From positions 1,031,001 through 1,095,000 of the forward strand of contig CALZFC010000097.1 in assembly GCA_945643635.1 (NCBI GenBank): 64,000 nt of DNA, in the 5' to 3' direction. The position numbers and the translations under genes were made by a program. This DNA is from Allodiplogaster sudhausi. Lineage: Eukaryota > Nematoda > Chromadorea > Rhabditida > Diplogasteridae. The notes beneath the pieces were generated by a model. That model was not told the DNA's origin, made no database searches, and worked only from the letters and a program-made list of their open reading frames with translations. Of the stretch, positions 12,501 through 31,097 are shown in pieces; within the stretch, counting starts at the first letter, position 1, and each line of letters opens with the position of its first letter.

Positions 12501-15500
12501 GGCGATGGCTTCTTTCTCTCTTTTTTACATTTTATAATAAATTCCTACAAACTTTTTTTGCATTTTCATGCCTTTCTTTAGCATGCTCGTGCCCATGGGG
12601 AATTTAATGTATGTTTCATTTATTCTTTACAAACATGTAGCTGCTTGTTAATTAAAACAAATTAATACATATAATTTCGTGGTTGAGAAGGTTGTAGATA
12701 TTCTCTGATCTTTGATCTCTGATCTCTGATATTTATGATTGCAGGATGTCCTGTACCAAATCCGTGACACGGCCTTTGCCCGCTCCGACTTCCCGGTCAT
12801 TCTCTCCTTTGAGAATCATTGCTGCAAGAGCAACCAGCTCAAGATGGCCAAGTACTGCATGGAGATCTTTGGAGATATGCTCCAGTCAAAGCCCATTGAC
12901 GACTTTCCGGTATCTTATCTTAAACTTATTTTGTGCACTTTTTAAACTTTGTTTTTAGTTAATAATAAACCCTTTTACGAAAGAATAGACTTCCAGTCAA
13001 TATGGAAGAGAGACAAAACTTAGACACATGTTCAATCATTGGTTTTTAAACCTGTGAGATCTCCTCATTGACTGTACCTAGGTCAGGTATTGATTGACTA
13101 GTAGTTTCAACCCGTGATCGAGTATTTTCTCTCTCTCTCTATCTCTCTCTCTCCCTCTCCCTCTCCCTCTCTATGTCTCTTTATTCAGCTGGAATCTGGC
13201 GTTCCGCTGCCATCGCCAACTCGCTTACGGCGCAAGATTCTGATCAAGAACAAGCGACTGAAGGCGGACATTGAGAAGCTGCAGCTCGAGCAGTTCCTCC
13301 GCGAGGGGCGACTACTGGACGAGGAGGAGGAGCCAGCAGAGACACCCGAAGTACTCGCGACCGATGATACCGCTTCTCCGCGTACGTTTATAAGGAGAGT
13401 CAAAATAGATTAGATTAGATAGGAGGAGGGAGGGAGAGAGAGAGAGGGAGAGAGAAGATAAGAGAGGTTGACAGGGTAAGAGTTGGAGAGAGAAGAAGAG
13501 AGAAAGAGAAAGACGGTGAGGGAAGAGAAGTGAATCTTGACGAAAACAATTATTCTTCGCTGTATTTGATGTCGTATACATGCGGAATGGGAGTAGTTAT
13601 TAAATTAGTTGTGGTTTCTATATTTTCTTCATTAGCTGCGAAGCTCCTGCGAGAGAAAAGTTTAAACGAAATAGATGTTTACTGGTCAAAAAGTTGCCTA
13701 ACAATTAGGGGCTTAATTGTTTTCAAGAAGGTGAAAGGAAAAGATTTTTGCACTTAACACTCAAAGAACGCCTCTTGCTGCCTGGTCTGGTCTGGACAGT
13801 CTAGCGAGTGCCTCCTCCGAATGCTTATCTACCGAATGCTTGTTTTTATTTAATTTTTTTATCGATTGAAAACTTACCGCACTTCATTTTTTTAACACAG
13901 AGTAGTGCACATGCTAATAGCTAATTTTTTTTTACAAACTTTCCGGTTATGGAAATTCTTCTCTCTCACGCCTCTCTCTTCCTTCTCTCTGTATCTCTTG
14001 TTTCTTGCTATTCTTTCTCGATGTGATCTTCTGACCAAAAAGAAGCAAATGCTGCTTGCTTGTAAGACCTTTGCCTAACAAAATGCAGCCGCAAATTGCC
14101 GCGCAAAGCCGCTGATCGCAAGTTCTTGTTCGCTGTCTGCCGGCCACAAGGCAGGCCTTTCAGATACGATTCGAGCAAAGAAGAGAGAGAGAGCATTCCG
14201 GGCGGGGAATTATAGATGAAGACGACGACTCGTCGAGCGAGGACGACCCCACGGTGCAGGGCTCAGCGAACGTCGACCACTCCACGCCGCGGCACACGGG
14301 CGGACGGCGCCGCTCGGCCCTTTCCACCGCATCCTCCTCTCGCAAGACGACGACAGCCTCGGTGACGGGGTCTACGACTGGCGGCGGTGGTACGACCACC
14401 CCCTCGGGAGGTGGTACGACCTCCTTCCACGCCCCTCCTTGCACCCCTTCCACGCCATCTCCTCGCGCATCAATCGACCGATCCTCGACACCCCTGCTCA
14501 TCTCATCTGCCATCCTCCTTGACCGCACTCTGAGCCAGCGAATCAGCTTCTCGTCATCATCCTCATCGACAGCTCCCACGGGAGGCGTTGGCACCTCCAC
14601 CCGCTCAGGCTCGCCCAAGTTCAGCCTACGACACGCAATGTCGGCCCGTCGACGGCACTCACCAATAGGTCTGCCAAGGGGTCATTGAAGGACCTAATTA
14701 GGAAAACTAATTACGAAAACTCACCTCCTCCACCCTAACACCTCCTGACACACACTAAAAATGGGCCAGCCCGTATCTGTGACTCGGAGTGCATGAGCAC
14801 ACAAGAAAGACTGTCTGCCACTAACAGCATGTGCTTGTCTCTCTTTCTCTGCATCTCTCTCTTCTCGCTGTCACTCTCTCTCTCTCTCTACTCATACACA
14901 CGATTGCATGTCTCCGAGAGTTGTATGGCACCGTATGATCGGCACAGAGACATTCAGGCTATTCTCTCGCCGGAGCTATTCGCTTTTGTGGTGATTCATC
15001 TGCGGAAGAAAAGGGTGAAAAAGGCGAAGGAGTAGAAGAAGGAAATGAGTATGACTCTAATTGTAAGAGTGAGTATCTATCTGTCTCCCTCTATCTCTTT
15101 CTCTGTCACTCTCTTCCTGAGAGTACTCTCTCCACCCATACCCGCTGCCCGTCTCTTTCTAGCTGGTGACCAGCGAGCACACCCCGAGAGCGACCTTCAG
15201 CCTTCATCCTCGTCGGCAACCATCGGTTCCATCATGACGCCTAGTCATGCAAACAAGATTGGTAAGCATGGGGGTACTGTAGAGTCGCGGTTCCAGGTCC
15301 CGACACGAAAATGGATCTCCGCTCTTAATTTCCAGCCAATTCACACAGCATACTTTCCTTCCTGTCCATCAATTGTCTTATCTCTGCAACAACAATGGTA
15401 GCAGTGGCTGTTCTCTTTCTCTCTCCGAAATGTCTCAGTTCTGATTCCTCGAAAAGAATGTCTGAAATGCAATGTCCTATGCTTGCTGCGTTTCTATCTG

Positions 15501-16748
15501 TGACCCTTACTTTCAAACTGTCTTTGTCATCCGCTCAGAATCTGAGCAAATCCCATCTCTATTCTATCTTTCCATCTCGGAATGTTCCTCCCCCAACAGT
15601 GACTGGTGTTTGTTTTGTTTCCCTGGCATTTCTCTGTTTCCGTTCCGGGCCTTAATCCCCCATCCATTACCAGGTATTCATACACCCTTAGATTTAGCCT
15701 AGATATTATTGTTGACCCCCTTTTTGAATTTCATGATTAAAATAGATGAGGGCTCAGGAATTGAACGTGAGAATTTTACAGGCTGCGAGAAGGAGATGGA
15801 CGAAGCTCATCCAGAGCTGAAGCAGAGCAATTTCATCCAGAAGCTTAAGCCACTGGGATTCACGAAGAAGCAGGTCAGCCTCGAAGATCTCCTCATATCT
15901 TATTTCAATTTGTCGCGCTCAAGGGTTATTCACCTAACAATTTGATAATGAGCTGGAATTGTAAAAGATCTAAACATAGGGCCTCTTTTCACAAGAAAGC
16001 GAGTGTCGGCGCAAATCTGAGTTTCGCTATTTTCGCGTTCTACGACTAGTTGAAGAATGGAGGGACTCCCAAGAGAAAATTAGAGCATTTTGCATCCAAC
16101 TTTTTGGGATTCAGCATAAAATTTACAAAGTGCTTCCCCATATTCTTTGCTTGATATTGCTTTTTATTTATAATCGGAACCTAGCAACCCCAAATCCACT
16201 GTTGTAGTGTTGCGAACGTGACCGTCATTATCATTAACATTCAAATTATGATAACCAGGCAGATTATACTGTATTGCCTAGCGGTAGAGTCTGGTTGCTA
16301 ACAATAAGGCGAATCCATTTTCGGTGGATGAAATGTTGAGAGAGAGAAAAAAGCTTAAAATTTTATAGTTTAGCGTATTGTTAATTTTTATATGACAAAA
16401 AAAGGATATGCATGTCACTGAGAAATGCGCCCCTCTTAGCTAATGTAACATGTAGCACTTGCCAACATTTCCCTGAGCCACGAGTCTACTCTTTGGCTCG
16501 ACGCCCTTCTTCTTTCTCTCTCTCTCTCTCCTTCTCTTTCTCTTTCTCTCTCTCTCCCTCTCTTTCTCTTTTTTTTCTCTCTCTCTCTATCTCTCCCTCT
16601 CTCTTTATCTATCTTGATTCGTTTCCCTCTTTGGTATACACACACATACACTACACACACACTCGTATTCCCGTGAGCTGTAGAACGTGAGGTTCGGTAG
16701 AGAATCCAGGCAGACAGAGAGAGCGATGGTGTCCCCCCACCAACACGG

Positions 16749-16783
<35 letters not shown>

Positions 16784-17803
16784 CCTATGATGTGGCAACG
16801 TTGGACGCTCCCGAGAGAGGCGCAGAAGGGCAGAGGTCCTTTAAGAGGAGGATCATCGGAGGAGGATCTGGAGATGCAGAGGAAACCATCATCGAAGGAG
16901 GAACTCAGGCAGTTCCCAGGAGTGTCAGCACCCGCGGCAGGAAGAAGGTGTCTGATATTATCTTTTTCTCTCTATACCTCTCTCTCTCTTATCTTTCTTT
17001 CTCCGTCTGACTTCTCTACTCTCTCACCACTCTATTCCTCTCTTTCTCTCTCACACCCACACTCCCTCGTATGCATGGCCCGTCTTCAATCCCAACATCC
17101 TTGATATCCACCACCTAACCGCACCCCACAACCAGCTACCATATTCCACGTGCTTTCCTCTGCACAAAGTAACCTTGTGTTCTGGGCGTGTACACTGTCG
17201 TATTTTCGGATTGCATTTTGTTTATATGTACTTTAGCATTTTTCTACTAGTTTTCTCTCAACTAATATCCCATTGCTTCAATAGCCAAGATCGACTAAAA
17301 CATGACAAGGTTCTGCCATCCGTATTTCCACAAGTTGCTGCGCCTTTTGATTTGCTAAATTGCATTTTATCCACTTGCCGATGTCCGGAACTCACCCTCC
17401 ATTCCGTATCCAGTCCCTGCTAATGGATTTGTGCCGACGCTTCGCTGTCAAATCACGAAAACCTTAATAAGTCACGCTTAACAGGTCAATCTTTTCTCCT
17501 TAAAGAGAAGAGGTCTCACCGTTGTAACCTTGTAAAATATATTGCTTTGTTTTGCTTTTTTCTTGCACTTGCTTTATTGGGGTCATTTTGGGTACTTTTC
17601 GCATTGGAGGTCAATTATTTGATTTTTGTTTTTCGTTTACGCTTAAATTCCGGGTTTTTGTGTGGATTCATTGTCTGCTGTGGGGGCTTGACACCAATCA
17701 TCCCTGTCTACGTTTACAAAATTTCTTCACGTCTACTGCTTTAGCAATCGGCGAATATTTGGCTAACCTGCTTCCAACATCATCTACTCTATACCTTATT
17801 TAT

Positions 17804-17855
<52 letters not shown>

Positions 17856-19168
17856 CGTCTGTCTGTCTCTCTCCCTCTTTAGTTACTGAAATCCTTTCTT
17901 TCTCCACTCTCTCCTCTCTTTCTGTACAGGCCGTCCTGACGAAAGAAGAAGAGGAACGTATCTTTGCCGAGTACCACTACACGGGCGCCACCACGAACAT
18001 CCATCCCCTGCTCTCCTCTCTCGTCAACTACACCCACCCTGTCAAATTCTCCGGATTTGATGTCGCCGATGGTTTGTTCATTTATTATTTCTATTTTATT
18101 ATATTCTGATTCACTTATTATATATGATATACGTACTGCCCTACAACCATGCTGTTCACTCTTTTAATTAGGCCTTAAAATAGATAATATTATGAAACGG
18201 GGGAAATTGATTTCAATATGAGAATATACGAAGAAGAAGATTTTCATGCAATGATTGCAGTGAACAACCTGACCTTCCACATGTCCTCCTTCTCCGAATC
18301 GACCGGCCTCGGCTACCTGAAGCAGTCCGCACCCGAGTTCGTCAACTACAACAAGCGACAACTCAGCCGCATCTATCCCAAGGGAGCACGCGTCGACTCG
18401 AGTAACTTCCTGCCACAGGTAAGAGATATTCATTTGTTTATTTTGTTTATTTATCGTACATGAAATTAATATGTCGATGTGACAACACAAAATAGATCAA
18501 GGAATATTCGCTTAAATGCGGATAATGGATGAGATGAGGAAAGTCTCTTTAAAACTCAAGATTGTTTTAGATATTCTGGAACGCTGGCTGCCAAATGGTG
18601 TCGCTCAACTTTCAAACTCCAGATGTCTACATGCAGCTAAACCAGGTAGACTTTTTGCTTACCGAGTTGGAACTGTTTCATCGAATTTAATGATGGAAAA
18701 GTATTAAATAGATTTATTTATTTATTTATCGTACATGAATAAGGTATTTCAGTGTGATTTGATGTTGTAAATGTAATTGAACGTTTAATCGAATTAAAAG
18801 AAGAATTGTAAAATTAATTAAATTTTTGTGATTTAGCTTCCTTCCTGTTCAGGGCAAATTCGAATACAACGGCAACTCGGGCTACCTGCTCAAGCCGGAC
18901 TTCATGCGAAGACCAGACCGTTCCTTTGACCCCTTCTCAGAGAGCCCCGTGGACGGAGTCATTGCAGCTCATTGCTCTGTTCGGGTGAGTTATCAGGAAG
19001 TAAAAGAAAGGAATCATTGATCGCGTTGCGTCTCTCTATTCCAGGTCGTCTCTGGCCAGTTTGTCTGCGAGCGGAAGGTTGGGACGTACGTCGAGGTCGA
19101 GATGTACGGACTACCGACAGATACCATCAGAAAGGTATTGGTGAAGAATCAGAGGGAAGAGGGAGAGC

Positions 19169-19201
<33 letters not shown>

Positions 19202-20877
19202 CATGAAGAGGGCGAGAGAGCAGGAAGAGTGAGAGAGATAGCAGGAGGAAGGAGAGAGAGAGCAGGAAGAGAGGGAGGGAGAGAATCAGCTAGCTAAATA
19301 ATGAGAGTTGAGAGGGCGAGAAAGGAGACAACGAGTAGTGTTGACCGTTCCTTTTGCAGGAGCACCGCACAAGAACTGTGCCGGCAAATGGACTGAATCC
19401 TGTGTACAACGAGGACCCCTTCGTCTTCAGGAAGGTTTGTAAAATTACTGTCATTTTTTAGTGTATTTTATTAATTTAAGTAATTAGATCCGACCAGACT
19501 TGCACCGATGAAAGTTTTAAGATCGAGTAATTAAAGACAAAAAAAGAGAATAAATCCAGGTGGTGCTACCCGAGCTGGCCGTCATCCGCTTCGCCGTGTA
19601 TGACGAGTCTGGCAAACAACTCGGCCAGCGCATCCTCCCACTCGACGGGCTCCAGGTTTTCTCTCTTCTTTTTTTTGTTTAATTTTTAAAATATATAACT
19701 TTAGTCCTCTTCATTGAAGTTGCAGGAGGTAGCAGAATATTAATTATTGTAATATTATTCATAGAATGAATTTTTCCTCAGTTATTAGACAATATTACTC
19801 TTTGGTAAGTAAAAAAAAGAGTGATGAGATTGCTGTGCTTCAGGCCGGTTTCCGCCACATTGGCCTGCGCACGGAGACGAGTCAGAGTCTGCCGCTCGCT
19901 ACTCTCTTCGTCCAGATCGTCCTCAAGACCTACGTCCCGGACGAGCTGACAGGCAAGGCGTCTTTCTTTCCTTTTTTCGGAATATTCTGTACTCTATCAG
20001 GGATAATTCGTAGTTTGAATCCGATTTTCGTCATGCTGATTAATCGGGATGCAATAATCGCACTTTTTTCCCTGTTAAGGCCTCGTGGATGCCCTAGCAG
20101 ACCCACGCGCTTATCTCTCTGCAGTGCAGAAGAGACAAGAAGCTCTGCACAACATGGGAGTTGAGGACAGCGACATTGTTGAGGTGATGTATTATATATT
20201 ATTTATGCTAAGCTTTAGTTTTACTATTCTGCGCTTTTTTAAACATTTGTTCACGAGGCAAACTATTTATTTGACTTTATACGTAATTGTTCTCGTCATC
20301 AAAAATAACTTAATTAGGCTCACAAATATTCAATATTCTCGGCAATTACTTATAGTCGTTTTCATTCAACTTAAATGTTCAGGTGCCTGCCGGCGGGAAG
20401 AATAACTCGGGCAAGAACAAATCTCTACAGAAGGCGAACGGCAGCGCTGGCAATTTGCTTGCAGAGTTTGTTATTTTTTTTAAATATATTTATATTTTCT
20501 ATGTGAAGTGTCGAAATCTGTCCTATTTCATTTCTCTCATAGGCTAAGTAAGCATTTTTAAGTTCTAAAAAGTCTTGTTCAATTTTGAATGTGGAGTTGA
20601 ACTTATGCAAGAGTTAAATTGGAGGAACCAAAATTCGACTCCTCGGAACGCAGAAGTGCCAAGCACGTCGCGACAGGCAGCAGACGCACCGCCTGTTGAC
20701 AAGTTCAAGGTCTCATTCATTATTTTTTTAGCAAATTGATTTATTTTGTTCTTTTCTATGACCATTTAAGATTATAATTGAGTAAAAAAAAATATTTCCT
20801 TCACCGCAGCTTCCCTTAAGAATCACGTGTTTCTGCTGACGTGTGTAAATGAGATCGCAATTATTAAAGAGAAGTTA

Positions 20878-20911
<34 letters not shown>

Positions 20912-23641
20912 GCTCTCTCTTTCTTTCTCTCTCTCTCTCTCTCTCTCTCTCGTGTGTGCGTGTGAACAGGGCTTGAAGAAACGACTGACTCGTACCTGTT
21001 CACCGGGTGGAGGAGGAGTGAGCAGCAGCAGCTACAGTCACTTGACCCCATCCGCCCTCCAGGCAGCTCTGATGTGGGGAGGAGGAGGAGGGTCCGAAGC
21101 GGGCCCGCCCCTCGACCCTTTCACTGCACCATTTCGCGCCTCTTTCCGCCAGTCCTACAAGACGGAACGCCTCCAGGTCCCCCCAGCGAGCAGATTTGTG
21201 CACGACTTCCCGCATTCCATGCCTTCCATATTTTCCGGTCATCCCATTCCATTCCCTGCTCCTCCCTCGCTCTCTCACTCTACACATGCAGAGAGAGCAT
21301 GTCATTGCCTGGATTGAAAGAATCGGATGAACAGCATGTCATTTATTATTCGCATCCATCGAATGTTCTCGGAACGCTGACTTTATATTCAAAAAAAAAA
21401 ATGTTGGACCGATAGGGTTCACTGCAAAGAAGAAAAATTGCCCTTTTTTGAATGCGGATTATATTTTTCTCAATTTTTTTTTCAAAGATGCAATGACTAG
21501 CATAGATTGATGTCAAGATCAATGACCATTCGAACTTTTCAGGTAGACGCAATTTCGGTAGAGGAGCTGCGCAAGGATAAATCCTTTGTCAAGTTGCTGA
21601 AGAAGCTGCAAAAAGATGCGGAAGAGCTGAAGAGGAAGCATCAGAAACAACGAGAGAGTACGCAGAAGCAACAGGTAAGGGCGACATTATGTCTTTCTTT
21701 TAGTAATAATGTCAGATTAACTATTGGCATTAACTGTTTTTTAGTCCTTTTTAAGAATGTAAATATTATTGTAAATAATAGAAAAGAAGAGTAATTTGTT
21801 TTTTTCATGAATTTTTTTTTCAGCAAACAAATGTCGATAAGTTCCTCTCGGGAAATCAGAGGTCGCAAAAGAAGAAAGGCGGAATCGCAACTCGACATGA
21901 GAGCCTCTCAGGGCGAGAGAGCGATCCGGTCAAGGAGAATGCTCAGAGGGTTTGGAATGTTTTTAAAGTATGGATTCAAATAATTTAATTGAATACCCAA
22001 ACTTTTCTGCAAATGATTTTAAGTAGACGCTCATCGGAAGGAAACGAAAAGTCAAATACGTTTCCGTTAGTATTTGAAACACGATATAAAATTTTATTCG
22101 TGAGCTGTTCTGTAATAATATGATCATCTTAAAAAACTGATTGTGAGAAAATTCCTACATAGAATGTGTCAATCCGGGATTGCTAGATAAAGTGTGTTAT
22201 TTCTAGATGCGTTCTCTGGTGGTGAACCAGACGGACGAGTGGTCGGGCCTTGTTCGGAGACACGACCAGGAAGAATACGACCAGAAGAAGGCGCACATCA
22301 AGGAGGAGTACGATCTGCTCAAGTTTGTCTCTTTTAGTCTACATCTTATTCCATATTTCATGTATTCCCCTGGTGTTGGCATTGCGTTCTCCTTTTAAAT
22401 CTCCACAATTTTCCCAACCACGTATTCAAAGGTGTCTTTTTTCTTCTCAAGCAATTGTCTTTTCCACAACTCTGTTGTTTTCTTTCCAGGAAGTTGATGT
22501 CTGATGCTCACAAGTCTCAGATGGCAGCGCTGAAGAGTCGACTGGAAGCAGAGACGAAGGACCTGAAGATGACGCAGACCAAGAAGAATATGGAGGACAC
22601 CAAGGCGATCAATCTGGTCAGGGGAAGATTATGGTAGATTACTGTACTCTTACAGATCGAATTAGCATTATATGGTACGTATCAATTACCGAGAGAGCAA
22701 TGAGGATCTTTAAAAAAAATCCTAGAGAATAAGCATTTTATATTTCCGTCTAATTCCGCGACATTACGAAGGCTAGAACTCTTGTTACAATAAGTATCCT
22801 TTCCTCTTTTTGTTTCTCTGCCCGCAAACATACGAGCGCAGCATGAATTTCTTAATTAATTAAAATAATTTTCAGGACAAAGGAATCAAGACGAAGGCTG
22901 AACGAGACAGGCGAGTGAAGGAGCTGAACGAAAAGAACCTCAAGATGTTCGTGGAGGAGAGAAGGCGGCTTGCCATGAAGTTTGTTTATCTTTGGTCATC
23001 ACATCAGTAGTCACTTTGCTTCCTTTAGCTGCTATAGTTATCCTCTTTCGAATCAAGATCTCCAGTCTCCTTCGCACAGTTTTCTCAACTTCTCTAACAT
23101 TGTTTCTGGAATAATTTTGTTATTTCAAACGGCTGATATTTTGTTGCTGAATTACTCTCTTTCAGAGCCCAGAAGCACGAAGAACAGCTGAGTAAGCGAC
23201 ATTTGGATCAAATGGAGGCTCTTGAGAAGGAAGAACAACGAGTTTGTCGCTCTCTTACTTAATTACACTTAATTAGTCACTTAATTGCTCTCTTAGAAGA
23301 ATAGGGGAATTAGCGCCACTGTCGACTGCTTGGAAAGTCAGGGAGAGGTAGGAAACTTGGAGCCCGGAAAGCAGGGTAGGGAGAATAAAAACAGAATTTG
23401 TACATCAAAGCTGGGGTGGTATGGCTCCAGGAAGTCCTATAGTCAGGATAGGTAAGTAAAGTAGACGGTACCTTTTTGACGATGAAAGTAATGCCGAATA
23501 CACAGTCAATTACGATTTCAAATATCACCTTTTTCATACTCGTTAATTAAATTAATTGCTCATTTACAGGCACTGGAGCAGGAGGAAGGCCAGTACAGGG
23601 AAGAGCTACTTGCTTCCTCGAGGCCGGAATCTGTGGTCTGA
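7691..23641 (+). CDS. egl-8: Phospholipase C-beta (EGL-8-like)
   Basis: Gq-regulated PI(4,5)P2 hydrolase that makes IP3 and diacylglycerol at the plasma membrane. Exons: 7691-7747, 7878-7913, 8269-8376, 8645-8779, 9187-9267, 9384-9463, 9746-9881, 10971-11074, 11184-11347, 11665-11788, 12144-12240, 12410-12496, 12745-12909, 13189-13381, 14216-14668, 15163-15261, 15782-15873, 16783-16947, 17930-18071, 18261-18418, 18571-18645, 18853-18984, 19045-19134, 19360-19434, 19560-19655, 19844-19952, 20080-20183, 20383-20469, 20614-20709, 20970-21176, 21543-21674, 21824-21949, 22207-22322, 22490-22616, 22876-22979, 23166-23241, 23570-23641. Phases agree throughout, giving about 1499 aa. PH domain is about 1-135; EF-hands 136-310 ([19 protein letters not shown]); X domain 318-465 with SHNTYL and SFENHC catalytic histidines; a long Ser/Thr/Gly/acidic linker 480-792; Y domain 793-917 ([22 protein letters not shown], given only in part by [12 protein letters not shown]); C2 about 920-1085; C-terminal coiled coil 1250-1490 starting [10 protein letters not shown]. 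It ends in ESVV, a possible PDZ ligand. The exons at 20383 and 20614 and the one at 20970 lie in a divergent linker, and their borders are the least certain. Confidence 0.96.
10127..10172 (+). repeat. Three direct repeats of about 16 bp upstream of the internal exon
   Basis: The unit TGATGTAATTTCGGTG occurs twice exactly (10141-10156, 10157-10172), preceded by a near copy (10127-10140). The array ends 64 bases before the proposed alternative first exon. Position and regular spacing suggest a binding-site array for an internal promoter, but a random tandem duplication is equally possible. Confidence 0.6.
10236..10344 (+). CDS. egl-8: Alternative first coding exon of PLC-beta (short isoform)
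   Basis: This exon lies in the intron between the canonical exons ending at 9881 and starting at 10971. TCTAG precedes it at 10231-10235, an ATG sits four bases in at 10240, and GTAACA follows at 10345. From the ATG there are exactly 35 codons, ending in phase 0, the phase needed to join 10971. If the exon were instead included after 9881, its 109 bases would break the frame. The peptide is strongly basic (begins [15 protein letters not shown], ends GGRRKRK). A product starting here would lack the PH domain and the first EF-hand segment and carry a basic tail instead. It is not a known PLC domain. Interpretation as an internal, perhaps trans-spliced, promoter product is inference. Confidence 0.6.
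11405..11560 (+). repeat. (CT)n-rich tract in a PLC-beta intron
   Basis: Imperfect CT/CTTT/CTCC microsatellite within the 11348-11664 intron. Similar tracts lie in other introns of the same gene at about 12363-12389, 13127-13176, 16515-16610, 16750-16781, 17804-17880 and 20879-20950. Several directly abut the acceptor AG (16782 and 13188), where they serve as an extended polypyrimidine tract. A (GA)n tract occupies about 19156-19285. Confidence 0.85.
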
Positions 23642-25075
23642 GTTCTCTCTCTCTCTCTCTCTTCAATCTCTTAGAGTCTAATTTGGAAGGATGATTGTTG
23701 TTGATTATGAGCAGCTTGGGTTTAGACGTAGGCTAGTAAATTTAACGCGTTTTATTACCTTGTTTTTTTCTTCAACATTTGCTCATCGTGAAAGACACTG
23801 ATATATTGCTAAAAGAATATTTATCTTAATCCCCGCGGGATATTGGATTTATAAAGCTAGCGAAGAATTGGATATCTATTTATCATATTACTGGAGTACT
23901 TTAAAGTTGTAAATATAAGGATATATATCTCTGTATATCGCGACCCATGGTATTCCGGATACGTGTGGCATACTCTAATTCGTACCCACTCTCGAGATCT
24001 TCTTTAGTCTTCTATGCCCAGACTCGCTCTATGTCCCTCTCCTGTCTTTACTTGTTCTTTCTTTAGATCCGAGCTAGCAGGTTGTATTGGTAGTCTGTCG
24101 TCGACTGATTCCTAAAATAGCTATTAATAACCCCCTTTCCAAGATGCACATGTTACACATTCTATTCCCAGTCTATACCGAGTATTTTTGTTGCCAATTG
24201 TCTCAAAGAAAAGGAAATGCCATCAGAAATGCTCGTAAATGCCTTGCTGACATTCTTCTCTTTTTCTTTTTTTGCTACTATGTATATTACATATGGTTGT
24301 GTTTTCTTTTGGAAAACAAAGATTGCTCCCTTCTCCTCTTCTACTTATATTTGCTGCCAATGAATGTGCATAGTACAGCTCTGAACCATTCTTGAGCCTC
24401 TGATTTTTAATTTTGCCGCTTTAAATCGTTATGCACCTTGAGTCATTTTTGAGCTTCGGAAGAAATCAGTATTCAATTCCTTAAATTGTGCACATTCATT
24501 GGCGCAAGTAGAAAAGAGTTAGATATTTCTATGTTTCTCTGCTCTTCTCGATACGGAACTGAAATGCGTCCTAGGATATTTCTCGACATTATCATTCCTC
24601 TGTCCCCGTGTTCCCTCCTTCCTTGCTCTGCCTGCATCTCCACGCCCGAGTGCTTCCCTTCCCAGTGACCCTACTTGTGTGTGTGTATCTCATCCTGTAT
24701 GTTTCTTCGCTCTCTTCCATATTCTCCAACTTCCCAAACATTCTTCCATCTGCCAGATCTTTCTTCACGAGTTACGTGCGAATGCTTCCCATTCACTGGA
24801 ACGTATACATTCAAGCTTGTAATATTTCTTATCTTTCAGTTGTATTATCAGAGTATTTAAGAAGATGTTAGATATGCTGCCAAAGAGCAGGAAAATGGAT
24901 ATTGATAAATAAGATTGAATAATTTATTTTACATATATTCATATATACAGGGAAAGGTATTTATGCTGGAAATTGTAAGAAAAGGGCTAGAAATGGTCCA
25001 TATTGATGGTTAGAGTTGAATTGTCAAGATATATTTTAAGCTCCTAGTGAAAATGAAAGTTAAGAAGCCAAAGTG
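23642..25075. other. Intergenic region between convergent PLC-beta and metalloprotease genes
   Basis: About 1.4 kb between the two stop codons, so it should hold both 3' UTRs. A short (CT)n run follows the PLC stop at 23645-23663. For the minus-strand gene, TTTATT at 24923-24928 reads AATAAA about 150 bases past the stop, a plausible polyadenylation signal. Nothing else recognisable. Confidence 0.6.
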
Positions 25076-31097
<6,022 letters not shown>

